Part shown: one piece after another, positions 42,314 to 52,302 of the stretch
Layout: each line of letters starts with the position of its first letter
Numbering within the stretch: position 1 is the stretch's first letter
NCBI GenBank assembly: GCA_951799405.1
Contig: OX637356.1
Location: forward strand, 9,385,229 to 9,449,228
Reading direction: 5' to 3'
DNA length: 64,000 nt
Source of the DNA: Agapetus fuscipes
Taxonomy: Eukaryota > Arthropoda > Insecta > Trichoptera > Glossosomatidae
Position numbers and translations under genes: made by a program
Notes under the pieces: model-generated
Seen by the model: only the letters and a program-made list of their open reading frames with translations
The model's database searches: none
Told to the model about the DNA's origin: nothing

Positions 42314-43537
42314 CTAAAAATCTTTGTTACGCCCTTTTTTGATCAAAGTATTACAGCCCACGGCTTGAGATTGATGTTCCTCGGTAGTAGGAGACAGGAC
42401 TTCTACCTGCAGTTGGTGAGACTCCAGTTCTGTTATGTTTTGCAGCATGGGGTATGTTTGCAGTTCACCAGATTCGTGTTCAGTGGTGTTCTGCGGCATG
42501 TCTGTTTGCGGTTGACGAGACTTTGGCTCAGTATTGGTTTGTGTCATGATGTATGTTTTCGGTTGGCAAAGCTCCTGTGATGTGATATTCTGCTCCACGA
42601 GGTATGTTTGCAGTTCGATAGACTTTAGTTTTGTTGTTTTTTGCAGCATGTGGTATGTTTTCAATTGACCAAATTCGTATTTAGTGCTGTTTTGTGGCAT
42701 GTATGCTTGCAGTTGACGAGACTCTGACTCATTGTTGGTTAACGGCATGAGGCATGTTTGCGGTTGGTGAGACTCTAGTTATGTTGTATTGTGCAGCAAG
42801 AGGTATGTTGGTGATTGGTGAGCCTCGTAGTCTGTGGTGGTTTGTGATGTAAGATATGTTTGTGCTTGAAGAAGGTCAGGTTCTATTGTATTTTGCAACG
42901 TGTGGGTTGTTAGCTTTTGGTGAGGTTCATATTCTGTGAAGGTTGAAAATAAGCAATTCCCCTGTGGTTGGAAATTTCCGTATTGTGTAATGATAGGTGA
43001 TACCCATCCCGGTTAAAGCTGGTGAGGTTCTTGTTGTGTGATGGTTGTTGATACATAGCCTGGTTAAAGCTGGTGAGGTTCTTGTTGTGTGATGGTTGGT
43101 AATACATAGCCTGGTTGAAGCTGGTGAGGTTTTTGTTGTGTGATGGTTGGTGATACATAGCCTGATTGAAGCTGGCGAGGTTCTTGTTGTGTGATGGTTG
43201 GTGATACATAGCCTCGTTGAAGCTGGTGAGGTTCTTCTTGTGTGATGGTTGGTGATACATAGCCTGGTTGAAGCTGGTGAGGTTCTTGTTGTGTGATGGT
43301 TGGTGATACATAGCCTGGTTGAAGCTGGCGAGGTTCTTGTTGTATGAGGGTTAATGGTTTGTAGCTAGGATGAATTTTATTGATATTATCTTTAGTGGTA
43401 TTGGGCGTCATGTTGTCAGCTGACTCGTCGCTAATAGAGCCATTGGAATAGCTATGGCTTACTTTATCTTTTTCCCATGGAGATTGATATTCATCAGACG
43501 AGCCAGAAGCCGAAAAGCAGTCTGATTCTGGATAGTC
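42314..43537 (-). pseudogene. Exon of a 17-residue-repeat protein, with three in-frame TAA codons
   Basis: A splice acceptor (CAAAACTTACAG) precedes GAC at 43537. One frame then runs 408 codons to TAG at 42314-42316. The first 60 residues are acidic and polar (DYPESDCFSASGSSDEYQ..). The rest is about twenty 17-residue units of the form HQLQ..Y....I/T.T..E, nearly identical around 43010-43345 and diverged below 42900. The frame is broken only by TAA at 43064-43066, 43013-43015 and 42779-42781. In two of these a CAA conserved in other units has become TAA. The repeats suggest a low-complexity or scaffold-like protein, but I recognise no family and assign no function. The last 10-15 codons may come from the copia element. 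It may be a decaying gene, or its normal stop may be the first TAA. Confidence 0.7.
43010..43345 (-). repeat. 51-bp coding minisatellite
   Basis: About 6.5 units of 51 bp (GAACCTCACCAGCTTCAACC.. in minus orientation) with only a few differences between units. Because 51 is a multiple of 3, array length changes would keep the frame. Confidence 0.9.
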
Positions 43538-43639
43538 CTGTAAGTTTTGAGTTTTGTAAGTAAATTATTTTGAATATAAAAAGGTTTAAGGTTCGTATGG
43601 CCAGCTCTAGACATTGAAGTGCTTGTTTTACGCATACAT

Positions 43640-43790
43640 GTGAGTACAGTACTCCTTGTATGAAAATTGCGTAAATTCTCCACCCTAACACGTAAGTATA
43701 AAAAGAGTAATTAAGCTTTCATGCATTTTTTAAGTTGAGCGACAAGGGAGAATTTACGCTATGTTTTATAATAAGGGCACAGTAGTTAGT
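43640..43790. mobile_element. MITE-6 copy in an intron
   Basis: ATTGCGTAAATTCTCC at the left is mirrored by GGGAGAATTTACGCTATG at the right, with a CATGCATTTTTTAAG interior. Relatives are at 53590-53762 and 56335-56505. It lies between the two exons at 43537 and 43940. Confidence 0.65.
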
Positions 43791-43939
43791 TCATTTAGAC
43801 ATTTATCTACTCTGAAAAAGTCACATCATCCACAGATGTTCAACGAAACGTTAATTTGATGGACAAATTGAAGACAAAAAGTCCCAAAATAAGCACTTCA
43901 ACAAATGCATTTTAAGTCAATTTTAAATGAGCATCATAC

Positions 43940-44001
43940 CTGGTTCAGAAAAAAATGTTTTTCTTCTGCAAATTCTCTTACATTTTCTTGAACTTCTTCA
44001 T
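43940..44001 (-). CDS. Upstream exon of the 17-residue-repeat gene
   Basis: A 62-bp exon bounded by a strong acceptor (TTGTTTTTGCCGCAG) and the donor GTATGATG. Only one of three frames is open: it leaves two bases at the 5' side and encodes EEVQENVREFAEEKHFFLNQ, ending in phase 0. This matches the phase-0 start of the exon at 43537. The acidic, amphipathic character fits the following segment. The start codon and earlier exons were not found. The splice structure comes from sequence alone. Confidence 0.65.
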
Positions 44002-44552
44002 CTGCGGCAAAAACAATTTCATATGTGAATAAGTACTTTTTTTATAAGCAGTTTTTTGGTTGTGACTTTTGGGGCATATTTCTTGTGGGTATATTACTTT
44101 TAATCTACGTATTACTTTCATCTGCACATTTTTGATCTATTCAGATTTTAGCAGCTAAACAAATATAAAATATATCTATATTTTTAAGTGAAGGATTACA
44201 AAGTGTGTGCCTCAACTAAAAATTAAATGTCAATAGTTGAAGCAGCACATTTACGAGTTGCCCTGTCAGTTTCACCGTTTCAGTCGATATTTAAAAATAA
44301 ATAATAATGTAATTGCAGTGGTAAGTTAAACGGTTAAAAATAATATGGTTGTGTAGAGTACGTTTCAAGGATCACAACAAATATATTTTTAAGTAGTAAA
44401 AATAAAAATTTCATTGATACTTTTCAAAAATAATATGCGCAGAATTTGAGTCCCGCCAAAACACAGCAAAGTCGGCTTTGCGAACTTTGACGTCAAAGCT
44501 TGCTAGCTAAAATCAAAGATTGAAGAACCGATAAAAAGAGTTACTTAATACT
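44002..44552 (-). promoter_or_regulatory. Possible 5' region of the repeat-protein gene
   Basis: CTTTGACGTCAAAG at about 44485-44498 is a perfect palindrome containing the CRE/ATF site TGACGTCA. TTTTGGCGGGACTC lies close by on the minus strand. A 26-codon frame from 44414 has no donor in the required phase. Promoter status is a guess from these motifs and position. Confidence 0.3.
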
Positions 44553-44778
44553 TTGTTTGGAGAGCGTTCATTTGCAGTTGCTGGTCCTCTGGCCTGGAAC
44601 CACCTGCCACATCAAGTGAGAGAGCTAGAGGACCATGGAAAGTTCAGGAATGCATTGAAGACAAGCAAATTTCTGGCATCGTTTACACAAGCAGCCTTGG
44701 AGTGATTACATCACGAAACGGCGCTATAAAGAAATCTGAGAGAAAGCTGAGTTGATGAACAACTCAGCATCATCATCA
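44553..44778 (+). mobile_element. L2-B LINE 3' fragment
   Basis: GERSFAVAGPLAWNHLP in frame from about 44557, then the family 3' end (CAGCCTTGGAGTGATTACAT, ACGAAACGGCGCTATAAAG) and an (ATC)n tail. Confidence 0.8.
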
Positions 44779-44779
44779 T

Positions 44780-45398
44780 AATATAAACCCAAATATTGTG
44801 AAATCCATACTTCTATCTGTTTCGTGTTTTTATTTTTTTGACTAATACAGATTGAGCTAATTTTGTTGAAAATCCTAGATATGGGTATCAACTCATCTTT
44901 TCGCAACGCCAGATTCAAAATACGTCTACTTCTGGTGTTTCGTTTCATCTTGCCAGTAAATTTAACACATCTCAGTATACTGTGCAAATATTATCGCAGA
45001 CACACGGTTAATGCTGCTTCCGCGAAGCTCAAACGCAGAATGAGCAGGAAAAAACTTGCTCCGCATTCCCCTTCCCCTTGCTCCCCATTCCGCAATAATG
45101 ATAGTTGATAACGGAAGCAAGATGATCGTCAAAATGAAAATATATACTCCCAAAAAATATACATCGATGCAGCGCCTCAAGCGGACAAACCGTGAACTAC
45201 AAAATATATCACCAGACGCTTGGGAGGAAAAATTGCGTCCAAATTATATTTTAACTATAGTAACCCTAGGCCTATAGCTTTCGATTGGTCTCGGTTTTAA
45301 GTAAAAATAATAGTGCGTCCGTATACCGGACGCAACAAGTCGGTGGACGCAGTATTACTATGGGATTTTTCCCGGGTGGACGCAAGAAGTATAGCAAG

Positions 45399-45442
<44 letters not shown>

Positions 45443-45475
45443 AGATCAGGGCTGACACAGGCAGGAGCAAGAACG
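44780..45475. other. No gene; (TA)n at 45402-45440
   Basis: The segment GGACGCAACAAGTC..GGTGGACGCA before the (TA)n resembles the inverse of 39870-39900. I see no coding signal. Confidence 0.4.
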
Positions 45476-45479
45476 TTAT

Positions 45480-45780
45480 TTAGACGTCTTAGATGAGAAT
45501 AGGTACTACGGATTATATCAGGGAATACTTTCGGTGACAGGGTCAGAAACTGTGAAACAAGAGAGACCTGTCAGACAAAGGGCATCGTGCAATGGGGCAG
45601 GAAGAGGCGGCGGTACTGGAGGGACCACGTGGATAGGATGGGCAGTTCGAGAATCCCGCGTGTGGCTGCCCACAGTATAGGTACCTGTTGGACATCGTCT
45701 GCAAGGAAGACTATAAAAGAGATGGAAAAAGAGTTCCGTGCTCTACTTCCTTAGAGGACAACTTCCGTTCAATAATAGAT
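45480..45780 (+). repeat. RTE-like LINE 3'-terminal fragment, unassigned
   Basis: The plus frame contains a W.RRRRYWRDHVDRMGSSR-like stretch, resembling the R.W.DHV.RM motif near the end of RTE-type ORFs. It is frameshifted and ends near TTCCGTTCAATAATAG. Confidence 0.4.
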
Positions 45781-46109
45781 TAGTGATCTAAAACAAGAAG
45801 GACAAGAAGAAGAACAAGATTAATCAGTCGATGGCGCAGTTGGTGAGAGCTCGCGTTCAACGCCAGAGGTCTGGTGCTCTTTTCAATTGGGGTGATGGTG
45901 AAAACCATGCATGACAAACTCAAATGTATTGCTGGAAATATGACCTGTTTTGTATTCGGTTGGTGGTCGCAAAAGATCAATAATTTACATTAAATGAAAA
46001 TTGTCTGCGAGTAGGAGAAAGTGGGGAAACACTAGAAACGCACTTTCTTTAAAAAAGATCTTTAAATTTAAAATAAGTACCTACCAGTTTGATACAATCT
46101 TTTTAAAAG

Positions 46110-46214
46110 GCCTATGGTATGCGGCAGACCACCCATGCTGTAAAAATGGTTCACTTTTCCAATGTCACCCCTTTTTCAGGGAAGGACGGCAAGAGTTGCA
46201 GGGTGTATGTCAGG
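46110..46214 (+). repeat. RTE-C LINE 3' UTR fragment
   Basis: GGTATGCGGCAGACCACCC to GTTGCAGGGTGTATGTC; the tail half is missing and is replaced by the next hairpin element. Confidence 0.75.
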
Positions 46215-46233
46215 GTATATGGTGTAGGGTGGT

Positions 46234-46320
46234 GTTTCGCCCATTTCTACGATGAGCTTCTTCAGCGTGAAGTAAGACATACTTCACGCTGAAGAAGCCC
46301 ATCGTAAAAATGGGCGAAAC
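46234..46320. repeat. Inverted repeat with ribozyme-like arm
   Basis: Arms of about 40 bp (GTTTCGCCCATTTCTACGAT versus ATCGTAAAAATGGGCGAAAC) around AGTAAGACATACT. The right arm reads CTGAAGA, A, GCCCAT, loop, ATGGGC, GAAAC. Confidence 0.75.
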
Positions 46321-47279
46321 GTCCGGAAGCTCCAGCTCCCACAGACCACGGCAACAGATCCTGTAAAGCATCACTCCAGCATCATCAGCCGGCCGTGTAA
46401 GCCTAAAACTCTTATTCACTTTCCCAAGTGTTTGCACAAAGCAAAGGAGGCTCATAAATCACCGAAAGGTTATAGCCGTGAGGCGTAGTCCTAAAATACA
46501 CCTTTTATTCTCCCAATACTCAATGAATTAATAACTTCACCCCTTTGATCTACCCCTCCATGACAAGCGGAAACTACCCACTGACTTGCCATGAGTGATT
46601 CGCCGATTTTCATATGATAGAAGGTGATGTTGCGATACGATCTGTACAGTGTATGTACACGTCTCTAATTAATGAGATTTCTCGTCGCTCTACGACAAGC
46701 GTTTATAAATTAGAAGTTGTCATACTGACTCGCCAATTATATATAAAGTGTTTGCAAAACTATCGACAGCGTTGAAAATGTACACGGTCATTAATTAAAC
46801 ATGAAGCGTAACAGGGGCGAATACTCCACAGAGACAAATGTAAGCAACAAAAGTTGAAAACGCAAAATATTAAAAAATAAGATGTATAATAATATGTAAT
46901 GATAATCATAAGATGTAATGAAGATTTGATATTAGTTAGATGAGCTTATTATATAAGTTAGATGGCCGAATGGTACTAAGTTATGAGAAGAAAAGCATAA
47001 TATTGACCAATGTATAACAAATTGATTTTGTGATTTTTTGGGTTAGAGCGTTAGACTATGGTCTATTTGCAGCTTTATCTGCTGACGTTTCGCTTTTACG
47101 AGCAGAAAGCATTCTCAAGGCGAGATATCAAAGCGAAGTGGTGGTTTTCGTTGTCTTCTCTGCTCGACCCAGATGACTAAACGAAGTAGTGACAGACTGT
47201 CATGCGATTGAAGCATGAGACTAGACTCTAGTTCCATTCTTCAATCCGATCGAACTCCTTCAACCATCTTTGGACAATC
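46321..47279. other. No gene; one repeat and a Penelope-like motif
   Basis: 46321-46440 resembles 22590-22710. On the minus strand, 47075-47125 reads TTGAGAATGCTTTCTGC then AAAAGCGAAACGTCAGC. The rest is AT-rich. Confidence 0.4.
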
Positions 47280-47445
47280 AGCGCTTGTCTGGAGCCACCT
47301 GCCTCATCATGTAAGAGATATGGAGGACCGTTAGAAGTTCCAAAATGCACTGAAGACAAGCAAATTTCTGGCATCATTTGCACAAGCGCCCTTGGAGATC
47401 ACGAAACGGAGCTAAAAAGATGTCATCAACTCATCATCATCAGCG
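47280..47445 (+). mobile_element. L2-B LINE 3' fragment, diverged
   Basis: LEPPASSC-like remnant codons, then CACTGAAGACAAGCAAATTT, GCGCCCTTGGAG and an (ATC)n tail at about 47430. Confidence 0.7.
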
Positions 47446-47815
47446 TTGGCTTCGGTTGCTCAAGGTGGCCAAGATCCATTCCGAGTTGTCGTGTCTTCTA
47501 TGATGACGATGATATGCATTTAAACAGTACACGCACCCATCATTAAACGCATATTCCGATTATCATGATATTCCAGTCTGCAGATATGATTGACATTTTT
47601 GTTGATGCGCGAAGGCATCTTGGTCGAGCCATTTCAGAGACAATGCAAATTCCTTTCAGTCATTACTCTACGCAAGCGTAGGTTTGCACTTACAAACATT
47701 ATGCAATATTAGATGCTAGTTGAACTGCGACATGGTGTGCTTTTTCAACTCACTTAGGTAATTGGTCTTTTTTTCTCCCTTTAATTTATGAATTACATGG
47801 TTTATTTTAACATAC
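47446..47815. other. No recognised feature
   Basis: No coding or repeat signal between the L2-B fragment and the full LINE. Confidence 0.4.
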
Positions 47816-47817
47816 GA

Positions 47818-50800
47818 GGACTACCTACCGCCGCTGATTAGCGGGCGGTAGAAGCTCTGTTTATTTTTTGTAATTTTTTTTCTAATTAAAACTGTGTTCT
47901 AGTGATTACAATATTTTAAAAGTTAACCAGCAGTTCAGATGCTTACGCAGTGCAATTAAACACAGTGAATGCGCCTACAAATAAACAATTCAAAATAAAA
48001 TAAAAAATTCCATAACCTCTAATTTTTGACAAGTGACATCGCGGCAAAGTGCTTGCAGTGGGTAGGTACCTACTTACTCGCCTGCATGACAGAAACAGAC
48101 GCGCCAGTGCTATGTCCAGTGCAGAGGTACTCCCTGCAAGTACTTAAAGATATAATAACTAACACTGTGCCGCGAGTGCAATGTCGAACAAAAGAGTGGC
48201 CAAACATTGTGCTGAGGAGGCGCGTGAGGCGCAGAAAACGAGGAGGGCGACGGCTGAACTACTCAGCCCCGCCAGTGACAACTCCTGCTGTTTGTTCAGT
48301 GCATTGTGAGGATCTTGCTTCCACATCCAGATCTTCAGTGGCACCTTCATCGCCGAGCTCCCTGCTGACCAGCGGGAGACATCAGCAAATTCTGGAGAGG
48401 AAGATCAATCTTGGATGCTGGAATGCGAGATCTATCGCCAATAAAGTGGATGACATTTGTGAATTATGTAAAAGCCATGACCTTGGCATCCTCGCACTGA
48501 CAGAGACGTGGCATGAGAGCTACCACTCAAGTGCCATGAAGAGACTGCGTGCACTGGGGTTCGCGACATTTGAGGAAGCACGGGCAAGGCCACGTCATGG
48601 AAAAGGGACAGAGAATATTTCCTGGACCAACCATGGCGGAGTTGCGTTGCTAGTGCGTCCAGGATGTCGTGTGGAGAAGATTAACTTTTTTTCTTTCACG
48701 ACATTTGAGTGCCTTGTATGTCGGGTATCTTCCGGTGCAACGCTCACAATAGCTATTGTATATCGCCCCGGCTCTAAGCCTGTTACGGCGGCGTTTTTTC
48801 ATGAATTTCGGGAGCTCTTTGAAGTTTTAGTAACTCGTAATGAGATGTTTCTGATAGTGGGGGATGTTAACGTCAGGCTTGAGCGCAGAGATGACACCAA
48901 TTGTGTTACTCTCACTGCCTTGCTTGCGGACTATGGCTGCAGACAGTGGGTAGATGCTCCCACTCATGACGCGGGTGGCCTACTGGATGTGGTCATCACT
49001 AGACAGGAGGATGCTCCTTTGAAAACAGAGGTAAGAGATGTGGGTTTGTCGGACCACAGGTTGGTGGTGGTACGTTTAAATCTAGGACGACCTGTTCCTG
49101 TATACAGGAAAATTACCTCCAGGTCCTGGAACAAATTTAAGATCGATTTCTTCAAAATGGATTTATCTCTATCGCCGATCTGTTGTCCGGAAACCTACGT
49201 CTCAATGCACCCAGACACATTAGTTGGGCTGTACAATGACACCATGAAAAGTTTAATAAATCTGCATGCTCCCATTACAATCAAACATGTTAGGGAGCGG
49301 AATAGTGCTATCTGGTTTGATAGTGAATGCAGTGCGCTGAAACGCAAAATGCGACAAGCAGAGCGTAATTTCAGGAGCGGCAAGCCAGGTAGCACTAGAG
49401 AAATGTGGATAATTGCACAGGGTCTGTACAGGTCAGCTATCCTCCAGAAAAAGTCCCAGCATTATTGTACCATTATTGCTAGTGAAAAATGTCCACAGCG
49501 TTTATGGAGACTTCTGGAGAACGTGTCTGGTGGTGCCCGGGCCGGTGCGGGTCCGGTGACGACTGCTGGTGATCTCGCTGCTTACTTTCAAAGTAAAATA
49601 CCGACCAGATATTCTCCCCTAGGGGTTAGTCCTGGTTCTCTGGGACTTTTGTGTAATTCACAGCTTGAAGTGCTTGGGCTGACCTCTATTGAAGAGGTGA
49701 CGCGAGTTGTAGCGGGATCGCCAAATAAGCAGTGTGATCTGGATCCTGTGCCGACGTGGGTACTAAAAGAGTGCATTCTTCTAGTGGCTCCATTTATTGT
49801 TAGGTTTATCAATGGATGCCTAATGGATGCCACTATCCCCTCCTTTTTAAAGGAAGCGCAAATAACGCCAATATTAAAAAAGCCAAATCTCGATCCTAAC
49901 GATCTCTCCAATTTCAGGCCGGTGTCAAACTTACCGTTTCTGTCTAAGGTACTGGAGCGCATTGTCTCTGATCGGCTGGTATCTTATCTGAGTGCTAACG
50001 ATCTGATGCCTAAGAGGCAATCAGCCTATCGAAAATATCATTCGACTGAAACTGGCTTACTGACGGTGGTCTCAGATCTGATATCGGCAGTGGATTGCGG
50101 AGATCTTGCTCTCTTAGCGCTTCTGGACATGAGTGCGGCGTTTGACACCGTATGTCATGATATTCTGATAAGGAGGTTGGAGGGTTCGTACGGCTTGAGG
50201 GATAAGGCGCTGGCGTGGTTCTCCTCCTACTTGGCGGATCGCAAGCAGGTAGTGCGTACTTGTGACTGTGTCTCACCTTCCTATTCGCTGATCTCCGGGG
50301 TGCCGCAGGGGTCTGTACTGGGACCGATCCTGTTTATTTTATACACTGCTGACATTGAGAGTATAGTTGAGAAATGGGGCCTCATTACACATGCATATGC
50401 AGATGACTGGCAAATTTACTCTCAGTGTCAGCCACATATGGCACAAACTCTCAGTAACAGGGTGGCAGCTTGCATTGCGGAGATTGGTGAATGGATGACA
50501 AGCAATGGCCTAATCCTTAACATGGGTAAGACAGAAGTGATGTGGGCGGCTACAACCAGGCGTGATCATCTTTTGACAACTCGAGTACCACTCTCCATTG
50601 GGGGAGAGCTGATTCAGCCCTCCGACTCAGTCAGACTTCTAGGAGTCACACTGGATCGGAACCTCACAATGGGAGAGCAATTGAACTTGACTGTATCTTC
50701 CTCATTTTTTGAACTTCGCCAGATAAAGGCGATCAGGAGATGTTTACCGTCGGGAGCAGTCAAGACCCTGGTTAATGCCTTTGTGATGTCACGAGTTGAC

Positions 50801-51350
50801 TATTGCTCAACGCTGTACATAGGTCAGCCGAAAAAGCAGTTCAACCGTCTTCAGTCTGTGCTGAATTCAGCGGCAAGACTCATATTCGGGATGTCTAAAT
50901 TTACTCGCATTACTCCATTGTTAGGGAAACTGCATTGGCTTCGTTTTCCGGAGAGGGTGGTCTACCGTGTTTGTCTGATGGTGTATAAGGCTGTAAATGG
51001 TACAGCTCCTTCATTTTTGGCTGACATGTTTACACCCGTTGAGAGGGATTTGAGGCGCCAAACGCTCAGATCTGCAGGGGATGGCGTGGTGGACTTGGTT
51101 CAGCCACACCGTCAGACACGCACTAATTTTGGGGACCGTGCTTTCCGGTTTGCGGGACCAATGGAGTGGAACAGACTGCCACCTAATGTGAGGAAGGCAA
51201 AGACTGTTGGTGTCTTTAAAGGAGCACTAAAGACACATCTTTACAAGAAATCTTATCCGTGATTTGAGAGGGCCCTTGAGGTGTGACACACACAAAAACG
51301 GCGCTCTTTAATTATGTGTACATTAAAATAAATTATCCTTATATATATAT
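47818..51350 (+). mobile_element. CR1/L2-like LINE, apparently full-length ORF2
   Basis: The 5' region carries a stable hairpin at 47825-47851 (CTACCGCC..GGCGGTAG). It is followed by an AT-rich leader, one long ORF, and an 85-bp 3' UTR ending ATTATCCT plus (TA)n. The UTR contains GAGGGCCCTTGAGGTGTGAC and ACACACAAAAACGGCGCTC, which recur as the tail of SINE-A. The 5' boundary is approximate and no separate ORF1 is seen. Confidence 0.8.
48086..51262 (+). CDS. LINE endonuclease-reverse transcriptase (CR1/L2-like)
   Basis: Open from 48026; the first ATG is at 48086 (1058 codons), and I use it because the upstream codons include no ATG. In order after a basic cluster (RRRVRRRKRGGRR) come the AP-type endonuclease motifs NLGCWNARS, LTETWH, VYRPG, VGDVNVRL and SDHRL. 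Then come the reverse transcriptase motifs NFRPVSNLPFLSKVLERI, LLDMSAAFDTV, SGVPQGSVLGPILF, YADD at 50396-50407 and LGVTLDRNL. Last is the family C-terminus FGDRAFRFAGPMEWNRLPPNV..LKTHLYKKSYP. It would nick target DNA and reverse-transcribe its RNA there. All recognised catalytic residues are present and no stops occur, so it may be recently active. The residue after YADD is Trp, where relatives usually have Thr. Confidence 0.95.
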   Translation: MTETDAPVLCPVQRYSLQVLKDIITNTVPRVQCRTKEWPNIVLRRRVRRRKRGGRRLNYSAPPVTTPAVCSVHCEDLASTSRSSVAPSSPSSLLTSGRHQQILERKINLGCWNARSIANKVDDICELCKSHDLGILALTETWHESYHSSAMKRLRALGFATFEEARARPRHGKGTENISWTNHGGVALLVRPGCRVEKINFFSFTTFECLVCRVSSGATLTIAIVYRPGSKPVTAAFFHEFRELFEVLVTRNEMFLIVGDVNVRLERRDDTNCVTLTALLADYGCRQWVDAPTHDAGGLLDVVITRQEDAPLKTEVRDVGLSDHRLVVVRLNLGRPVPVYRKITSRSWNKFKIDFFKMDLSLSPICCPETYVSMHPDTLVGLYNDTMKSLINLHAPITIKHVRERNSAIWFDSECSALKRKMRQAERNFRSGKPGSTREMWIIAQGLYRSAILQKKSQHYCTIIASEKCPQRLWRLLENVSGGARAGAGPVTTAGDLAAYFQSKIPTRYSPLGVSPGSLGLLCNSQLEVLGLTSIEEVTRVVAGSPNKQCDLDPVPTWVLKECILLVAPFIVRFINGCLMDATIPSFLKEAQITPILKKPNLDPNDLSNFRPVSNLPFLSKVLERIVSDRLVSYLSANDLMPKRQSAYRKYHSTETGLLTVVSDLISAVDCGDLALLALLDMSAAFDTVCHDILIRRLEGSYGLRDKALAWFSSYLADRKQVVRTCDCVSPSYSLISGVPQGSVLGPILFILYTADIESIVEKWGLITHAYADDWQIYSQCQPHMAQTLSNRVAACIAEIGEWMTSNGLILNMGKTEVMWAATTRRDHLLTTRVPLSIGGELIQPSDSVRLLGVTLDRNLTMGEQLNLTVSSSFFELRQIKAIRRCLPSGAVKTLVNAFVMSRVDYCSTLYIGQPKKQFNRLQSVLNSAARLIFGMSKFTRITPLLGKLHWLRFPERVVYRVCLMVYKAVNGTAPSFLADMFTPVERDLRRQTLRSAGDGVVDLVQPHRQTRTNFGDRAFRFAGPMEWNRLPPNVRKAKTVGVFKGALKTHLYKKSYP

Positions 51351-51379
51351 ATAACCATTACACACTAAACGCATTTTGT

Positions 51380-51585
51380 CGTGTTATGGCCGCGGGGATC
51401 AAGACAGGTTATTTGGAACCGGATAACGCTGGTTCGAATCCCGCGACGATAACTTCGACCCTGGTTCAACAGATGCCGTTGCATGCACACAAGCTTCTGC
51501 TTTCGCATGAAGACCAGGCAAAATAGGTTGGTGGACTGGATTGCATTCCTTTCCACAAATCTATTTAAAAAAAAAAAAAAACACT
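51380..51585 (+). mobile_element. SINE-D copy, internally shortened
   Basis: Head TATGGCCGCGGGGATC with box B GGTTCGAATCCCG, then GACCCTGGTTCAACAGATG, a different short middle, GACCAGGCAAAATAGG and poly(A). Confidence 0.75.
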
Positions 51586-51627
51586 TTTCTGCCCGGTTCT
51601 ATAGTAACTGTTTTTTCTCGTCGCCTT

Positions 51628-51868
51628 AGTGCTTGTTGTCTTTGTCCATTAGAGGTAATTTCACATGAGCAATGTTTGTATGTGTACTAGACCAATATGT
51701 CTTACTAAAACTGGAAATTGATTTAAAATATATATTTAAATCAACTCTCACATTATCGTGTTTAACGTTTTTTTTTAGCTCAGATTGTGCAGAATGTGAT
51801 TTTCAAGATAATTTCATTGAAAGGTCATCTTTGAATCGAATGGTACCTAAACAAGCGAAACAAGCACT
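51628..51868. mobile_element. MITE-4 copy
   Basis: The ends AGTGCTTGTTGTC and the inverse GAAACAAGCACT enclose the same interior as 33730-33962 (GAGCAATGTTTGTATGTGTAC, CTCTCACATTATCG). The preceding CTCGTCGCCTTA matches the terminus of MITE-7. Confidence 0.75.
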
Positions 51869-51985
51869 GGTCTAGCGCCGGGTCGGAAGTCAGGAGTGTA
51901 TGGAGGTGTATACAAACTTTCACACAGTTTGATCGGTAATTCATAGACAATCCGGGCAGAATGCGCTGTGTCCGAAAATATCCTT
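51869..51985. repeat. MITE-5 fragment
   Basis: GGTCGGAAGTCAGGAGTGTA and CAATCCGGGCAGAATGCGC are shared in inverse with 1-105. Confidence 0.55.
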
Positions 51986-52077
51986 AGTACAGAATAATAT
52001 TCTTACTACTACCTATGTTGCTATCCCAATCCCTCTCCGTGTTGCTGTGGATCAAACGAATAATAATAATAATAATA

Positions 52078-52302
52078 ATCTAAGTTGCAAGGATATATTC
52101 ATTCAAAGCTCTCAGATGTATGCCCACAAACAAACACGTGTAGTTCTCGCTTACAAATGCTGATTGTGTACTTACAAATAAAATCCAAACCTCAGCCCTG
52201 CAACTCTTGCGGACATTTCCTGAAACAGGGGTGACATTGGCAAAGTGAACCATTTTTTACAGTACGGGTGGTCAGCCTCATACCAACCTATTAGTCAAGG
52301 AA
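52078..52302 (-). repeat. RTE-C LINE 3' end with internal deletion
   Basis: A minus-strand copy with (AAT)n next to its tail at the left. The ATGAACATAAG segment is missing between CCTC and AGCCCTGC. Confidence 0.75.

Larger units (their letters stand above)
40965..42340 (-). mobile_element. Ty1/copia retrotransposon fragment
   Basis: Contains, in pol order on the minus strand, an integrase core then the start of the reverse transcriptase. Gag, protease, most of reverse transcriptase, RNase H and both LTRs are absent. It abuts the 17-residue-repeat exon at about 42340, probably truncating it, and at the other side meets RTE-B. Confidence 0.8.

Noticed and set aside
42910..43311. A second open frame through the 51-bp array (MYHQPSHNKNLTSFNQ units).
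   Set aside because: A 51-bp unit keeps any frame open. This frame does not continue into the acidic segment or the acceptor, whereas the other frame does.
42040..43411. Possibility that the 17-residue-repeat exon is the gag part of the copia element.
   Set aside because: It has splice signals and an upstream exon, no gag or zinc-knuckle motif, and is in a different frame from the integrase remnant.
44340..44414. A 26-codon frame starting MKFLFLLLKNIFVV as first exon with signal peptide.
   Set aside because: It has no donor in the phase needed by the exon at 44001 and lies in AT-rich DNA.
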